A stretch of 64,000 nucleotides of DNA from JANMCE01 sp031410595 (GCA_031410595.1 JANNZM010000144.1:1-64000); one strand, 5' to 3'. Numbered from the stretch's first letter, positions 44,041 through 54,218 are shown. A program made the numbers and translations. The notes: generated by a model from the letters alone, not told the origin.

Positions 44041-47000
44041 GCGCCCGACCTGGTCGCCCCGAGCTCATCAACTCGGGCTACGGACGCGCCGCTCTCGGCG
44101 AACTGAACCGCCTGGTGAAGATGGAGAAGAAGGGTGACCCGCTCGCGCCGGTCACCGTGTTGGTCCCGACGAACGGCGTTGGCGTGGCCGCCCGGCGATG
44201 GTTGGCCAGTGAACCACCCGGCGTCGGCAATGTGTCTTTCACCACGGTGCACCGTCTGGCCGAATCGTTCGGCGCTCCGGCGTTGGCAGCTCAAAAGAGG
44301 CGGCCGGTGTCTCCCCCGATCGTGCTCGCTGCGTTGCGCCACGAACTGGCCAACAACGCCGGGGTGCTCGCTCCCGTCGGCGACCACCCGGCGACCGAGG
44401 AGGCGTTGCTGCGGGTCGACCGCGAACTCACCGGAATGACCACCGCGGGTCTGCATCGCCTATCGACGCTCTCGCGCCGCGCCGGCGATGTCGTACGTCT
44501 CCACCGCGCCACTCGCGCCCGGCTCGCCGCCCAATGGTACGACGAGGCCGACCTGTTGGAAGCAGCCAGCCAGCACCTTGCCTCGCTGCCACGGCTCGAC
44601 AAGCGTTTCGGGCCGCTCATCGTGTTCCTACCGCAACGTTTGTCGCCTCGCGCTCGGAGCTTTCTGGCCATGCTCGCCGACACCGTGTCCACCACCGTTA
44701 TCGTTGCCATGACGACCGGGCAGGACGCGGATCGCGACGTGATGGATCTGCTCGACGATCTGAAGCTCAGCGTGGGTCTGCCCATGCCCGCGCCACTTCA
44801 GTCCGTGACCGAAGTCGTTGCGGCCGACCCCGACGACGAAGTCCGCGTCGCCATCCGCCATGTTCTGGCCGGGCTCGAGACCGGACTTCGACTCGATAGG
44901 TGCGCGCTGCTGTATCCCACGGCCGATCCGTACGGTGCGCTGGTTGCCGACCGGCTCGACGACGCCGGGCTGTCGTGGAACGGGCCTGACGGCCGAGATC
45001 TCAGCGACACCGTGCTCGGTCACGCTGCCATCGCGCTGGCCGAACTGGCCGGTTCAGACCTGCGGCGAGGCGACGTTTTCGTGTTCCTCGCCAGTATTCC
45101 CGCCCGCTATGCCGGTCGACCCATTCCGGTCGCAGCGTGGGAGCGAACGAGCCGGGACGCCGGCATCGTCGGTGGTCGAAAAGAGTGGACCCGACAGCTC
45201 GCCGGACTCCGAGCGCAACTGATTGCCCGAGCCGACGGCCTGGACGAACAGGGTGAGGACGCGAGGGCCGCTCGTCTGCGCCAAGACGCCGAACGGATCG
45301 ATCCGTTCATCGCGTTCATCGACGACTTCTTTGCTCGCCTCGACCGGTTGCGAGCACTCAGCAGTTGGAAGTCGGGCACCGGTACGCTGCAAACGCTCAT
45401 CAACCACCTGCTCGGCAACGAAACCGTTCGGGCCCACTGGCCGCTCAGCGAGCAACGCAACGCCGATGAGGTCGAAGCCATTCTCGATCAGCTCTCGAGC
45501 CTCGACCCGGTCGACCCGGCACCGACGCTGATCCGGTTCCAGCGGGCGCTCACCCACGCCATCACCAACGCCGCCATTCGCCGAGGCCGACGCGGCACGG
45601 GCCTTGTCGTCGGTCCCCTCGGTGAAGCGCTTGGTCTCGACCTCGATCTGGTCATCATTGTCGGCGCGGCCGAAGGCATCATGCCCGCCATCATCGGCGA
45701 CGATCCGGTGCTGCCCGACCGCGAGCGACGCGCCACGCGAGAACTGGATCTCTCGTCCACCCGGCCGTGGCAACAGCAACGTGAGTTCCTTGCCGCCGCC
45801 GCGGCGGCCGGGCACGGTCGTGTCACCGTCACCTGGCCGCAGGGTGATCTGCGCCAACGAGCCGAACGCCGCCGGTCACGATGGATCGGTCCACTCTTGT
45901 CTCCGGCCGAAACCATCGACGTCGGCGGATTCTCCCGGTCTCTGCGCGAGGCGACCGCACTCGGCACCGAGCATGAGGCGCGTCTCCAGGCGTTGGCGGC
46001 CGGCGCCGCTCCCGACCCAGATGACGCCTCGTACCGCCTCGCCGCCACACTCATCTCGGCTCGGTCATCCAGCGAGTTCACCGCCTTCGACGGTCACGTG
46101 GGCCCCGAGGTTGCCAACGTCTTGCACCTCGGCTCGTCGGCCATGTCGCCAACCAGGTTGCAGATGTGGGCGTCGTGTCCGCACTCATATTTCGTCCGCT
46201 ACGTGCTGAACGTCGAGCCGGTCGAAGACCCTTCGGACGAGTTCACACTCACCGCGCTCGACGAAGGCAATCTGGTGCACACGGTGCTCGACCGTTTCGT
46301 CAGCGCCACCATCGAGGAGACTGCCGCGCCTGCGTGGACGTCGGCGGCCGAACGACAACGGCTACGGGCGATCTTCGAGGAGGAAGCCGACGAGGTTGAG
46401 CACCGAGGCCGATCGGGCCGATCGGTCTACTGGCGCTACGACCGCGAGCGAGTTTGGGACAACCTGATCACGTTCGTGCAGAACGACGCCGTGCGACTGG
46501 CCGTTCAGCACGCGCGGCCGGTGGGGAGCGAGGTCGCGTTCGGCAACGTCGGCGAGCCAGCGGCAGTTCTCACGCTGCCGAGCGGCCGACAAGTCTCGTT
46601 CCGAGGCATGATCGACCGCATCGACCAAACCCGTTTCGGTCACCTCGAAGTAACCGATTACAAGACTGGGAAGTCAGATCCCTACACCAAACTGACGGCT
46701 GACGCTCCCGACGATAACGGCGTACATCTTCAGCTACCGATCTACGCCCTCGCGGCACGAGCCGCGTTTGCCGACCACGATGGCACGACGATCCAGTCGT
46801 CCTACCGCTTCGTCAACAAGAACGCCAAGAAGAGCGAGATCGGCTATGTGGTAGACGAGGACGTGCTCGCGTTGTTCAGCGCCGATGTCGAAATCATCGT
46901 GGACGGAATTGAACAGGGCCTCTTCCCTCATCGACCGCTGGCCACCACTCGCCAGGGCTACACGCCGTGCCCGTACTGCGACCCCGATGGCATGGGCGTG

Positions 47001-47120
47001 GTGGAGCTCGCTCGGGAATGGGACCGCAAACAGACCGCTGATGTACTGACGGCCTACCGCCGTTTGCTCGGCGCGGATGAGGGAGACGACGAGGCGAGTG
47101 ATGGCGCAGCCGATGCCTGA
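44037..47120 (+). CDS. AddB/RecB-like PD-(D/E)XK nuclease family protein
   Basis: A 1027-aa partner of the AddA-like helicase. The N-terminal part resembles AddB: VTVLVPTNGVGVAARRWL, with no true Walker A. The middle has the helicase-like VIIVGAAEGIMPA. The C-terminal nuclease has EGNLVHTVLDRF, GMIDRID and VTDYKTGK, the active Asp/Lys set. Fe-S staple cysteines are one in ASCPHSYFVRYVL (near 711) and two in CPYC (near 978); the fourth typical Cys is absent. With AddA it would process double-strand breaks. The start overlaps rpe (ATGA). Confidence 0.82.
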   Translation: MSARPGRPELINSGYGRAALGELNRLVKMEKKGDPLAPVTVLVPTNGVGVAARRWLASEPPGVGNVSFTTVHRLAESFGAPALAAQKRRPVSPPIVLAALRHELANNAGVLAPVGDHPATEEALLRVDRELTGMTTAGLHRLSTLSRRAGDVVRLHRATRARLAAQWYDEADLLEAASQHLASLPRLDKRFGPLIVFLPQRLSPRARSFLAMLADTVSTTVIVAMTTGQDADRDVMDLLDDLKLSVGLPMPAPLQSVTEVVAADPDDEVRVAIRHVLAGLETGLRLDRCALLYPTADPYGALVADRLDDAGLSWNGPDGRDLSDTVLGHAAIALAELAGSDLRRGDVFVFLASIPARYAGRPIPVAAWERTSRDAGIVGGRKEWTRQLAGLRAQLIARADGLDEQGEDARAARLRQDAERIDPFIAFIDDFFARLDRLRALSSWKSGTGTLQTLINHLLGNETVRAHWPLSEQRNADEVEAILDQLSSLDPVDPAPTLIRFQRALTHAITNAAIRRGRRGTGLVVGPLGEALGLDLDLVIIVGAAEGIMPAIIGDDPVLPDRERRATRELDLSSTRPWQQQREFLAAAAAAGHGRVTVTWPQGDLRQRAERRRSRWIGPLLSPAETIDVGGFSRSLREATALGTEHEARLQALAAGAAPDPDDASYRLAATLISARSSSEFTAFDGHVGPEVANVLHLGSSAMSPTRLQMWASCPHSYFVRYVLNVEPVEDPSDEFTLTALDEGNLVHTVLDRFVSATIEETAAPAWTSAAERQRLRAIFEEEADEVEHRGRSGRSVYWRYDRERVWDNLITFVQNDAVRLAVQHARPVGSEVAFGNVGEPAAVLTLPSGRQVSFRGMIDRIDQTRFGHLEVTDYKTGKSDPYTKLTADAPDDNGVHLQLPIYALAARAAFADHDGTTIQSSYRFVNKNAKKSEIGYVVDEDVLALFSADVEIIVDGIEQGLFPHRPLATTRQGYTPCPYCDPDGMGVVELAREWDRKQTADVLTAYRRLLGADEGDDEASDGAADA

Positions 47121-50100
47121 GCCACGACCGCTTCCCCCCGACGAGCCGGCGCGCCAACGCATCCGGGCCTCACTCAACGAGACGCTCTTCGTTGAGGCCG
47201 GAGCCGGTTCGGGCAAGACCACCGCACTGGTTGAGCGGATCGTTTCGAGCGTGAAGGCTGGCGTCGTCATCACCGAGATCGCCGCCATCACCTTCACCGA
47301 GAAGGCCGCCAGCGAGTTGCGCCATCGCATCCGCGAGGAACTGGGTCGCGCCGCCGAGGTCAACGACCGGGGCGGCCGCGCCTGCTCCCAAGCGTTGGAA
47401 GAACTCGACCGCGCCGCGCTCGGCACCCTCCACTCATTCGCACAGCGCGTCCTGTCGGAGTTTCCGATCGAGGCCGGCCTTCCGCCGCGCATCGAGGTAC
47501 TCGACGAGATCGCATCGCAGTTGGTATTCGAGCAACGGTGGCGCGACGACCTCGACGCCCTTCTGCGGGAGGCCGACACCGATCCGGCGTTGGCCGACGT
47601 GCTGCTGTTCTCACGAGCCGCCAACATCCGTCGCCGAGAGTTCCGTCAGCTCATGGTGGCGCTCGGACGGGAGATCGACCTGGTGGAAACCTGGCTGCCG
47701 TCGGACGCACCAGCGGTTCCTGCGCTCGTTGTCGACGACATCATTCGAGGCGTGCACGACCTATTGAGTGAGTGCAGATCCACCATTGAGTCGCAGCCCG
47801 ACGACAAGCTGGTGCAACACCTGGTGTCGCTGCTCCCCGTCGTGGCCGACCTGGAGCGCGCCGACAGCTACCACCGGTTCGTGTTGCTTCACAACGTCAA
47901 GTTCACGAACCGCTACGGCGTAGCCAAGGCCTGGGGTGGACCGGAAGGCAAGCAGCGAGTGGTCGACGCGCTCAACGAACTGCAGGGTCGGGCAAGCGAC
48001 CGGACCAGAGCGATCGTGCACGCCTGTCTCGAACACCTTGCGGTGATCTTTGGTCGCATGTCGCTGGTGGCCGCCCGCGAACGCAAGCGTGAGGGCATGC
48101 TCGAGTTCCACGATCTGCTCGTCCACGCTCGCGCGCTGTTGCGGCATTCCGAGCATGGCCAGGTCGTGCGGGGCCACCTTCATCAACGCTGGAAGCGGCT
48201 GTTGCTCGACGAGTTTCAGGACACTGACCCAATCCAGTTGGAGTTGGCCAGCCTCATCACGACCAACCCTGATCTGGTCGATGCCGACTGGCAGGACCTT
48301 CCGCCGCAACCCGGTCACCTCTTCGTGGTCGGCGACCCGAAGCAGTCGATCTACCGGTTCCGTCGTGCCGACATCGGGCTGTTCCTGGCCGCTCGGAAAG
48401 CGCTGACCGACGATGTCGTTCAGCTCACCACCAACTTCCGAACCACGGCACCGATCATCGAATGGATCAATGCGGTGTTCGGTCGTTTGATCCAGGAGAA
48501 GCCCGGCGCTCAGGCTGCATTCGTAGCGTTGAACAGCCCACGCGACGGCGCATCGGAAGGTCCGCACGTCGTGACACTCGGCCACGAGCATCAGGGGACC
48601 ACTGCCGATGATGTTCGTGCTGCCGAAGCAGCCGATCTTGCGGCCATCCTCCGCAGTGCCACCACCTGGACCGTGCATGACGAGGGTACGTGGCGTGAGG
48701 CCCGCTTCGGCGACATGGCCATTCTGCTGCCGACGCGTATCAGTTTGCCGGCCATCGAGGACGCCCTTACGGCGGCCGACATTCCCTACCGTGCCGAGTC
48801 GAGCGCCCTGGTCTACGCCACCCGGGAGATTCGTGATCTTTTGATGGCCGCCCGCGCCCTTGACGACCCCAGTGACGCGTTGGCGTTGGTGGCTGCGCTG
48901 CGCAGTCCGCTGTTCGGTTGTTCTGATCTTGACCTGGCCCTGTGGCGTCAACGCAACGGACGCTTCGGGCTGTTGAACAGCCGCCAACCCGAGCGCAACG
49001 ACGACGACGACGATCCTGTCTACGACGCCATTATCTACCTGCGGCAGTTGCACGATGAACGCCACTGGCTCTCCCCCGCGCAGCTGCTCGAACGCCTCGC
49101 CAACGATCGCCGCATGTTCGATGTGGCGCTGCTCGGAACACGGTCGGCGGACGTATGGCGGCGCCTGCGGTTCGTACTCGATCAGGCTCGGGCGTGGTCG
49201 GGTGCGGGCGGTCGCGGCCTGCGTTCGTTCCTCGGTTGGTGTGCGCTGCAGGGTCGGGAGGGCACCTACGCCAGCGACGGGGCGTTGGCCGAGCACGATG
49301 ACAATGCGGTGCGCATTATGACCGTGCACGCCGCAAAGGGTCTGGAGTTTCCAATCACTGTTGTGGCTGGCCTGTCTACCAAGCGAGGTACCGAGCGACC
49401 AGGAGTGTCGGTGCGTTGGCACCGCGGCACCCCCCAAATCGGTGTGCGTCGCGACATCAGCACGTCCGACTACGACGAGGCCCGCGAGCTCGACGATCAG
49501 ATGGACCACGAGGAACGACTTCGCTTGCTCTATGTTGCCTGTACCCGGGCCCGGGACCACCTGGTGGTCTCCTTGCATCGCAAGGTGCCGCCGAAGAAGG
49601 GCTACACGGCGGGGACCGAACCGAGCGCCACCCTGATCGCCGATGCCTGCAGTACTGCTCCGAATGAAACAGAGTGGACCGAAGACATGGCTGTGGCCCT
49701 CGCCGCTCCCGACGCGCCAGCATTTGAGATTGCCAGTCCACCGTCTTTTTCGCGCAACGAATGGCAGGTGAAACGCAATGCTCTCTTCGCCCGAGCGCTC
49801 GAACCGTCGACTATTTCGCCGTCCCGACTGGCCGGCTTCGCATCCGACGAAGACGAACAGCCGGGTCTCGTGAAAGATGCCCGGCCGCTCGATCTTCCCC
49901 CGTGGAACCGTGGTCGCTATGGCACCGCTATCGGTCGGGCGGTCCACGGTGTGTTGCAGAGCATCGACCTGTCGAGCGAGCGCGACATCGAAGCGACCGC
50001 AGCCGCGCAAGCGGCTGCCGAGGGTGTCATCGGGAAGGAGGATGTGATTGCTCAACTCGTCCGCTCGGCGCTACGTTCTCCAACCGTTCGCAACGCAGCC

Positions 50101-50481
50101 GCCCTTCCCCACTGGCGCGAAATGTTCGTCGGCACCAAGATCGGCGACCGCGTGCTTGAGGGCTACATCGACCTGCTCTACCGCACGCCAGAGGGCTACG
50201 TGGTAGTTGACTACAAGACCGATGCGGTCGATGACGCAACCATCGATGATCGGGTGGAGCACTACCGCTTGCAGGGCGCCGGATACGCCGTGGCGGTTGA
50301 GGCCATTGTGGATGCGCCCGTCGTCGACTGCCGGTTCGTGTTCTGCCGACCGGGCGATGCGGTGGAACGGTCTCTGCCGTATCTGGCCGAGGCGATGGAT
50401 GAGGTCAGGCGTCGGCTGGTCGGCGACCGAATAGGCGAGCCAAACGCCGTACGATCCACCACACCGAGTGCTTCAGAATGA
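47101..50481 (+). CDS. AddA/UvrD-type helicase-nuclease
   Basis: A 1126-aa SF1 helicase with a C-terminal nuclease. Walker A GAGSGKTT is at 34-41. Further motifs are AITFTEKAASELRHRI (Ia), LLLDEFQDTDPIQLEL (II), VVGDPKQSIYRFRRADI (III), TTNFRTT (IV), TVHAAKGLEFPI (V) and LLYVACTRARDHLVVS (VI). The nuclease has EGYIDLLYR and VVVDYKTD. It forms the motor and one nuclease of a RecBCD/AddAB-type break-resection complex with the preceding gene, overlapping it by 20 bases. ATG 47101 has GAGG six bases upstream; ATG 47113 is an alternative. Confidence 0.88.
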   Translation: MAQPMPEPRPLPPDEPARQRIRASLNETLFVEAGAGSGKTTALVERIVSSVKAGVVITEIAAITFTEKAASELRHRIREELGRAAEVNDRGGRACSQALEELDRAALGTLHSFAQRVLSEFPIEAGLPPRIEVLDEIASQLVFEQRWRDDLDALLREADTDPALADVLLFSRAANIRRREFRQLMVALGREIDLVETWLPSDAPAVPALVVDDIIRGVHDLLSECRSTIESQPDDKLVQHLVSLLPVVADLERADSYHRFVLLHNVKFTNRYGVAKAWGGPEGKQRVVDALNELQGRASDRTRAIVHACLEHLAVIFGRMSLVAARERKREGMLEFHDLLVHARALLRHSEHGQVVRGHLHQRWKRLLLDEFQDTDPIQLELASLITTNPDLVDADWQDLPPQPGHLFVVGDPKQSIYRFRRADIGLFLAARKALTDDVVQLTTNFRTTAPIIEWINAVFGRLIQEKPGAQAAFVALNSPRDGASEGPHVVTLGHEHQGTTADDVRAAEAADLAAILRSATTWTVHDEGTWREARFGDMAILLPTRISLPAIEDALTAADIPYRAESSALVYATREIRDLLMAARALDDPSDALALVAALRSPLFGCSDLDLALWRQRNGRFGLLNSRQPERNDDDDDPVYDAIIYLRQLHDERHWLSPAQLLERLANDRRMFDVALLGTRSADVWRRLRFVLDQARAWSGAGGRGLRSFLGWCALQGREGTYASDGALAEHDDNAVRIMTVHAAKGLEFPITVVAGLSTKRGTERPGVSVRWHRGTPQIGVRRDISTSDYDEARELDDQMDHEERLRLLYVACTRARDHLVVSLHRKVPPKKGYTAGTEPSATLIADACSTAPNETEWTEDMAVALAAPDAPAFEIASPPSFSRNEWQVKRNALFARALEPSTISPSRLAGFASDEDEQPGLVKDARPLDLPPWNRGRYGTAIGRAVHGVLQSIDLSSERDIEATAAAQAAAEGVIGKEDVIAQLVRSALRSPTVRNAAALPHWREMFVGTKIGDRVLEGYIDLLYRTPEGYVVVDYKTDAVDDATIDDRVEHYRLQGAGYAVAVEAIVDAPVVDCRFVFCRPGDAVERSLPYLAEAMDEVRRRLVGDRIGEPNAVRSTTPSASE

Positions 50482-51100
50482 CGAGCGCTAGAAGGATGCC
50501 GACCGCCCCGCCGAGGGGGTAGAGCAACGCCAGCGGCAGGCGTTTCCAGTTGCCGCTCATACCCGAAAAGACGCCGGTGTCGATGGCTGAGCCATCGCCG
50601 TGCACGGTGTAGATCTTGTCCTTCGCCAGACAGTGCGCCGGGGTGTTGCGGGGCGGGCGGACTTTGCTGACGAACACCTTTGACTCGGCGTCGAAGCTGG
50701 CCGCGACACGGTAGGGACGGTTGTCGAAGATGAACCGGTCGTCCAGCGGGAAGTTCACGTTGGTGGTCTTGGTCGTGAGATCGCCCGTAAGAACCGTATC
50801 GACCTCAAACGTCACGATGGTTTCGATCCGCACCACTGGTCGACCGATGAAAACGACGGCGAGATCGGCCGTCTTTTCGCACGGAGCAAGCGTGGTAGTG
50901 GTCTGCGCGGCCGTGGGCTCGGGAGGAACCGTTGTTGGTTCCGTGATGGCCGGAACGGCTGGAGCCAGCGACTCGGCCGGGGCCTCCGGGGCGGGCTCGA
51001 CCGGCGGCGGATCGGTCTGCGCTCGGGCGACAGACGTCATACCGAGCGCGCCACAGGCGAGCGCGAACGCCAGTACTACCCGCCGACCGAACAATTGCAT
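50405..51100 (-). CDS. Exported protein with C-terminal membrane helix, unknown function
   Basis: A 231-aa protein. A signal peptide (VVLAFALACGALGMTSVARA, ending about residue 27) is followed by a Pro/Glu/Thr-rich linker (28-75), then a small beta-rich domain with ADLAVVFIGRPVVRIETIVT, LDDRFIFDNRPYRVAASF and two cysteines (CEKT, HCLA) that may pair. A C-terminal membrane helix (LALLYPLGGAVGILLALVIL) and a basic tail follow. The topology suggests an envelope protein held by its C-terminus. I do not recognise the family. Its 3' end overlaps the AddA gene by 77 bases. Confidence 0.75.
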   Translation of the reverse strand: MQLFGRRVVLAFALACGALGMTSVARAQTDPPPVEPAPEAPAESLAPAVPAITEPTTVPPEPTAAQTTTTLAPCEKTADLAVVFIGRPVVRIETIVTFEVDTVLTGDLTTKTTNVNFPLDDRFIFDNRPYRVAASFDAESKVFVSKVRPPRNTPAHCLAKDKIYTVHGDGSAIDTGVFSGMSGNWKRLPLALLYPLGGAVGILLALVILKHSVWWIVRRLARLFGRRPADA

Positions 51101-51120
51101 GGATATGGTCTAGCACCGAC

Positions 51121-51126
51121 GATACT
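51121..51126 (+). promoter_or_regulatory. -10-like GATACT before 36-aa gene
   Basis: GATACT is seven bases before GTG 51134, in the gap to the divergent exported-protein gene. Confidence 0.3.
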
Positions 51127-51133
51127 GGGGGAC

Positions 51134-51244
51134 GTGGGATTCAACCCTTATCGCAAGCTGCACCGCCGACCGTCCGACTATCTCATGGTGGCCGGTGCCC
51201 TCATCGCTATCGCCGCCATCGTTGCTTGGGCGTTTTTCGGCTGA
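51134..51244 (+). CDS. Small single-pass membrane protein (36 aa)
   Basis: GTG 51134 to TGA 51244 encodes MGFNPYRKLHRRPSDYLMVA followed by a hydrophobic helix (GALIAIAAIVAWAFFG). The basic, Pro/Arg-rich N-terminus and one helix give an N-in single-pass protein. I recall similar tiny GFNPYR...DY proteins in other actinobacteria, but no function. It is divergent from the exported-protein gene and has a GGGGG run just before the start. Confidence 0.55.
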   Translation: MGFNPYRKLHRRPSDYLMVAGALIAIAAIVAWAFFG

Positions 51245-51410
51245 CGGACGAGGAGCTGTCGTCGGCCCCGCACAAGCCGACGACAACACTCCCGTGATCG
51301 TGAGTAATGGTCCCCACTGCCGCCCGCAGTGGACACCACTCGCCGAGCCCCCTTCAGGGTAGGCAACCCCGAGATCGGCGTCTACTAGGGATTTCCCTAG
51401 TTCGCGCCGG
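51245..51410. other. Gap between small membrane gene and LuxR gene
   Basis: No gene is supported. It contains the CTAGGG palindrome at 51384-51401, ten bases beyond the regulator's stop codon. Confidence 0.4.
51384..51401. promoter_or_regulatory. Palindrome ACTAGGGA-TT-TCCCTAGT (downstream site)
   Basis: A perfect inverted repeat with 8-bp arms and a 2-bp centre. It closely matches the site at 54219-54234 on the other side of the LuxR regulator. It is a likely binding site for a LuxR/NarL-type helix-turn-helix, or less likely a terminator (no T-run). Confidence 0.55.
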
Positions 51411-54008
51411 TCACGCAGGCTGTGACATGGCTCGGATGAGCCCGGCTCGACCGGTCAGCTGCAGCTTTCGGAACACATTGCCGAGGTGGAACTCCACCGT
51501 TTTGGACGAGATACCCATCTCGGCGGCGACCCGCTTGTTGCTTTGCCCGTTGGCGACCAGCAACGCCACGCTGAACTCGCGGTTCGACAAGGTTGAGGCT
51601 GGGCCAGCAGTCGAGTGGGCCGACGACAGCTCGGCGGCCCGCTGCAGCCAGACCGCGGCACCCAACTTCGCAAACAGGGTGACGGCGTGGTCGGCATAGT
51701 GCCTGGCGCCGATAACATCACCCTGCCGATCGCGGAACTCAGCCAGGGCAAGGAAAGATCGCGCCCGTTCGAAGACTGCCGGACTGGTCGCGAGGATGGC
51801 AATCGACTGTTGAAAGGCGATCTCGGCCAAGGCTCCGTCAGCGGCCAAGCCACGACAGCGCAATGCCTGCCCCTTCACCACAGCCAGGTCGGCATGTTGG
51901 GCCCGACGCAGCAGCTCTTCGGCCCGTTCGCCTGCACCAGCATCGCCGCACTTCGCCAACGCCTCGATGTGGTCCGCCTCCCACCACATCCAACCCGGAT
52001 GGTTCAGTTGACCGAGTTCCGCCCAATCACGCACCTCTTCCAGGTGAGCGCGAGCCGTGACGGCGTGCTGTTGGGCTAAGCACCCGAGATAGGTCGCTCG
52101 CTCCATCGATTGGCGATCATCATTGGCGTTCAAGGCTGCACTTCCCGCCAGAAAGCCTTCGCTCCATCGACCCACTCGCCAGTATGCCTCTACTCGCCAG
52201 ACGGGAAGTTCGGAGAAGACGACATGCCAACCTGTGACTTCATTGCGAACAGCAAGTCGCTCCAGAATCTGCGTTGCGAAATCCCACTGCTCGTCCGCAA
52301 GGAGCGCCGCAGCAGCGATGGTAAAGCCGGCCGTCGGGTCACCGCCAAGACCAACGCGTTCCGGAACCACGGCGTGCTCGGTCTCAAGTGCCATCTCGCC
52401 GACGGCCGCAGTCGAGGCGAAATCCGATCGACCGAACACCAGAGCGTCCGAAATTTCCCGGCCCAACTGGACCATTAAGCCCGGCACGGCGGGGGCTTTC
52501 TTCAGCGCTTGCTCGGCCAGCGAAACGACGTCGGACAGCGCCCAGAAGTCACCTCCGATCAGAATCAGCTGAGTCGCGCAGAGAGCTTGAAAGAGACTCA
52601 CCTCAGGCACGATTGAAAGATTGGCGGTCGACTCGCGAGTCAGAAACTCCCAGCACGAACGAACAGATTGCGCCGTGAGCGGCGGGAAGCCGTAGAGAAA
52701 GGTCTCGACGGTAACCTTGTCCAACGAACTGGGAGCGGCTTGAAGGGACATATGAACGAGCGGACTTGCGACGGCTGACTGTCCGTGGAACAAGACGAGC
52801 TTGGCGGCGAACCAGTAGCGATCGAAGCGCGCTTGGATATCGGTGGTGAGGACAGCAGATCGTTCGAAGTACCGGGCGGCGTCGAGGCGGGCGCCACGCG
52901 CGTAGGCGGCTTCGCCAGCCGCGTTGAGAGCATCCGAAACGGCATCAGGATCGAATGCGTCACTCTCGGCAACATGCCATGCCCATCGTTCGGGATCGGC
53001 TTCGGGCGACAGCACGGTAGAAAGCGAACGGTGCGCCGCCGTGCGCCAGTGCACCGAAATGGACACGTAGACCGACGTTCGTATCACCGGGTGGACGAAC
53101 CGGATTCCCGCGACCAGACCAGCCCTCTCGGCCGGGCCGAGGTCGTCAGTGCCGAGTTGCAACGTGCCCAAGGCCGCGAGCAAAAGATCGTCGGACGCTC
53201 CCTCACCCGCTGCGATGACCGCGAGAGCGCGAAGCGTCACCTCGGGCAATGATTCAAGAATTGGAAGATAGGCATCCACCAGCCGAGGCCCGACGTTGAC
53301 GATCTCTGGTAGAGCGGTCACACCGACACGTTGTTGCGAACTCAACGATCGCGCGGCCATCATGGTGGCCAAGGGATTCCCACGCGTCAGCTTCTGCAGT
53401 GACTCGGCTACTGCGCCTGCGAGCCCGAGGCTTTGTCCGAGGGCGGTGGCCGGACCTTCGTCCAATCCTTCAACCGGGATCAAGATGACGAGTTTGGTCA
53501 ACGAGTTCGTGGTCGGGCGCGTCGTCAGCAACACACCGAGCGCATCGCCCTCCAAGCGTGGTAGAAGCGCCGCCAAAACCTCCTCCGTCGAAGTGTCCAG
53601 CCACTGCGCATCCTCGATCACCAGCAGCATTGGCTCGGCGGAAACCGCAGCGCTGAACAGCGTCACCAGGGCGTCCATCAACGCTGGCCGATTGTTCATG
53701 ACACCATGACCTCCCACCGCGTCGAGAACTTGGCGATCAGCCGGTGTGATCGATGACCACGCCGTTGTCGGTAGGGCCCGAACGAGTTCGAGGAGACCAC
53801 GCATCGGCTGACCCATGCCGTGCTCGAAGCCAGCGATCCGCACCGTTGAGACTCCTACCCGCCACGCAGCCAAATCGAGCAGCGTCGTCTTGCCGACGCC
53901 GGCATCGCCCATCAGTCCAACGCGGACACTTGAGCCATGGCGGAGCGGCTCAAGGAGCTTGGCCAGTTCCTCCAGCTCGGCTTCGCGGCCAAACACCTCG
54001 GCACTCAC
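51411..54008 (-). CDS. LAL-type LuxR transcriptional regulator with ATPase domain
   Basis: An 865-aa large ATP-binding LuxR regulator. N-terminal STAND-type ATPase: FGREAELEELAKLLEPL, Walker A GDAGVGKTT (34-42), and Walker B LLVIEDAQWLDTSTEEVL. A long helical TPR-like middle (about 330-790) follows. The C-terminal LuxR helix-turn-helix (about 800-862) has LSNREFSVALLVANGQSNKR and KTVEFHLGNVFRKL. It starts at GTG 54008. Such regulators integrate an inducer and ATP to activate catabolic or secondary-metabolite genes. No target operon adjoins, but related palindromes lie on both sides. Confidence 0.92.
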   Translation of the reverse strand: MSAEVFGREAELEELAKLLEPLRHGSSVRVGLMGDAGVGKTTLLDLAAWRVGVSTVRIAGFEHGMGQPMRGLLELVRALPTTAWSSITPADRQVLDAVGGHGVMNNRPALMDALVTLFSAAVSAEPMLLVIEDAQWLDTSTEEVLAALLPRLEGDALGVLLTTRPTTNSLTKLVILIPVEGLDEGPATALGQSLGLAGAVAESLQKLTRGNPLATMMAARSLSSQQRVGVTALPEIVNVGPRLVDAYLPILESLPEVTLRALAVIAAGEGASDDLLLAALGTLQLGTDDLGPAERAGLVAGIRFVHPVIRTSVYVSISVHWRTAAHRSLSTVLSPEADPERWAWHVAESDAFDPDAVSDALNAAGEAAYARGARLDAARYFERSAVLTTDIQARFDRYWFAAKLVLFHGQSAVASPLVHMSLQAAPSSLDKVTVETFLYGFPPLTAQSVRSCWEFLTRESTANLSIVPEVSLFQALCATQLILIGGDFWALSDVVSLAEQALKKAPAVPGLMVQLGREISDALVFGRSDFASTAAVGEMALETEHAVVPERVGLGGDPTAGFTIAAAALLADEQWDFATQILERLAVRNEVTGWHVVFSELPVWRVEAYWRVGRWSEGFLAGSAALNANDDRQSMERATYLGCLAQQHAVTARAHLEEVRDWAELGQLNHPGWMWWEADHIEALAKCGDAGAGERAEELLRRAQHADLAVVKGQALRCRGLAADGALAEIAFQQSIAILATSPAVFERARSFLALAEFRDRQGDVIGARHYADHAVTLFAKLGAAVWLQRAAELSSAHSTAGPASTLSNREFSVALLVANGQSNKRVAAEMGISSKTVEFHLGNVFRKLQLTGRAGLIRAMSQPA

Positions 54009-54218
54009 GTCACTCCCTACACCTGTTCAACAGCTTTTGGAGGAGTGGCTGGGGGCCAGCCACTCCCGGCCTGGGGGATGGCCTGACGCCTACCGACTCA
54101 GGGTCCGCTTCTTGGCCGAAGCCTCCCGCTTCACCACAAGCCCCGATGAACCACCTCAAAATTCATCGATACCGGAAAACGCTGCCCTTAGGTTAAGTCA
54201 CGTGCATCCATCGGTCAC

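Noticed and set aside
47761..50055. Long minus-strand open frame (764 codons)
   Set aside because: It lies antisense inside the AddA-like gene, whose helicase motifs are all present on the plus strand. The antisense translation is rich in Arg/Gly/His without any family motif.
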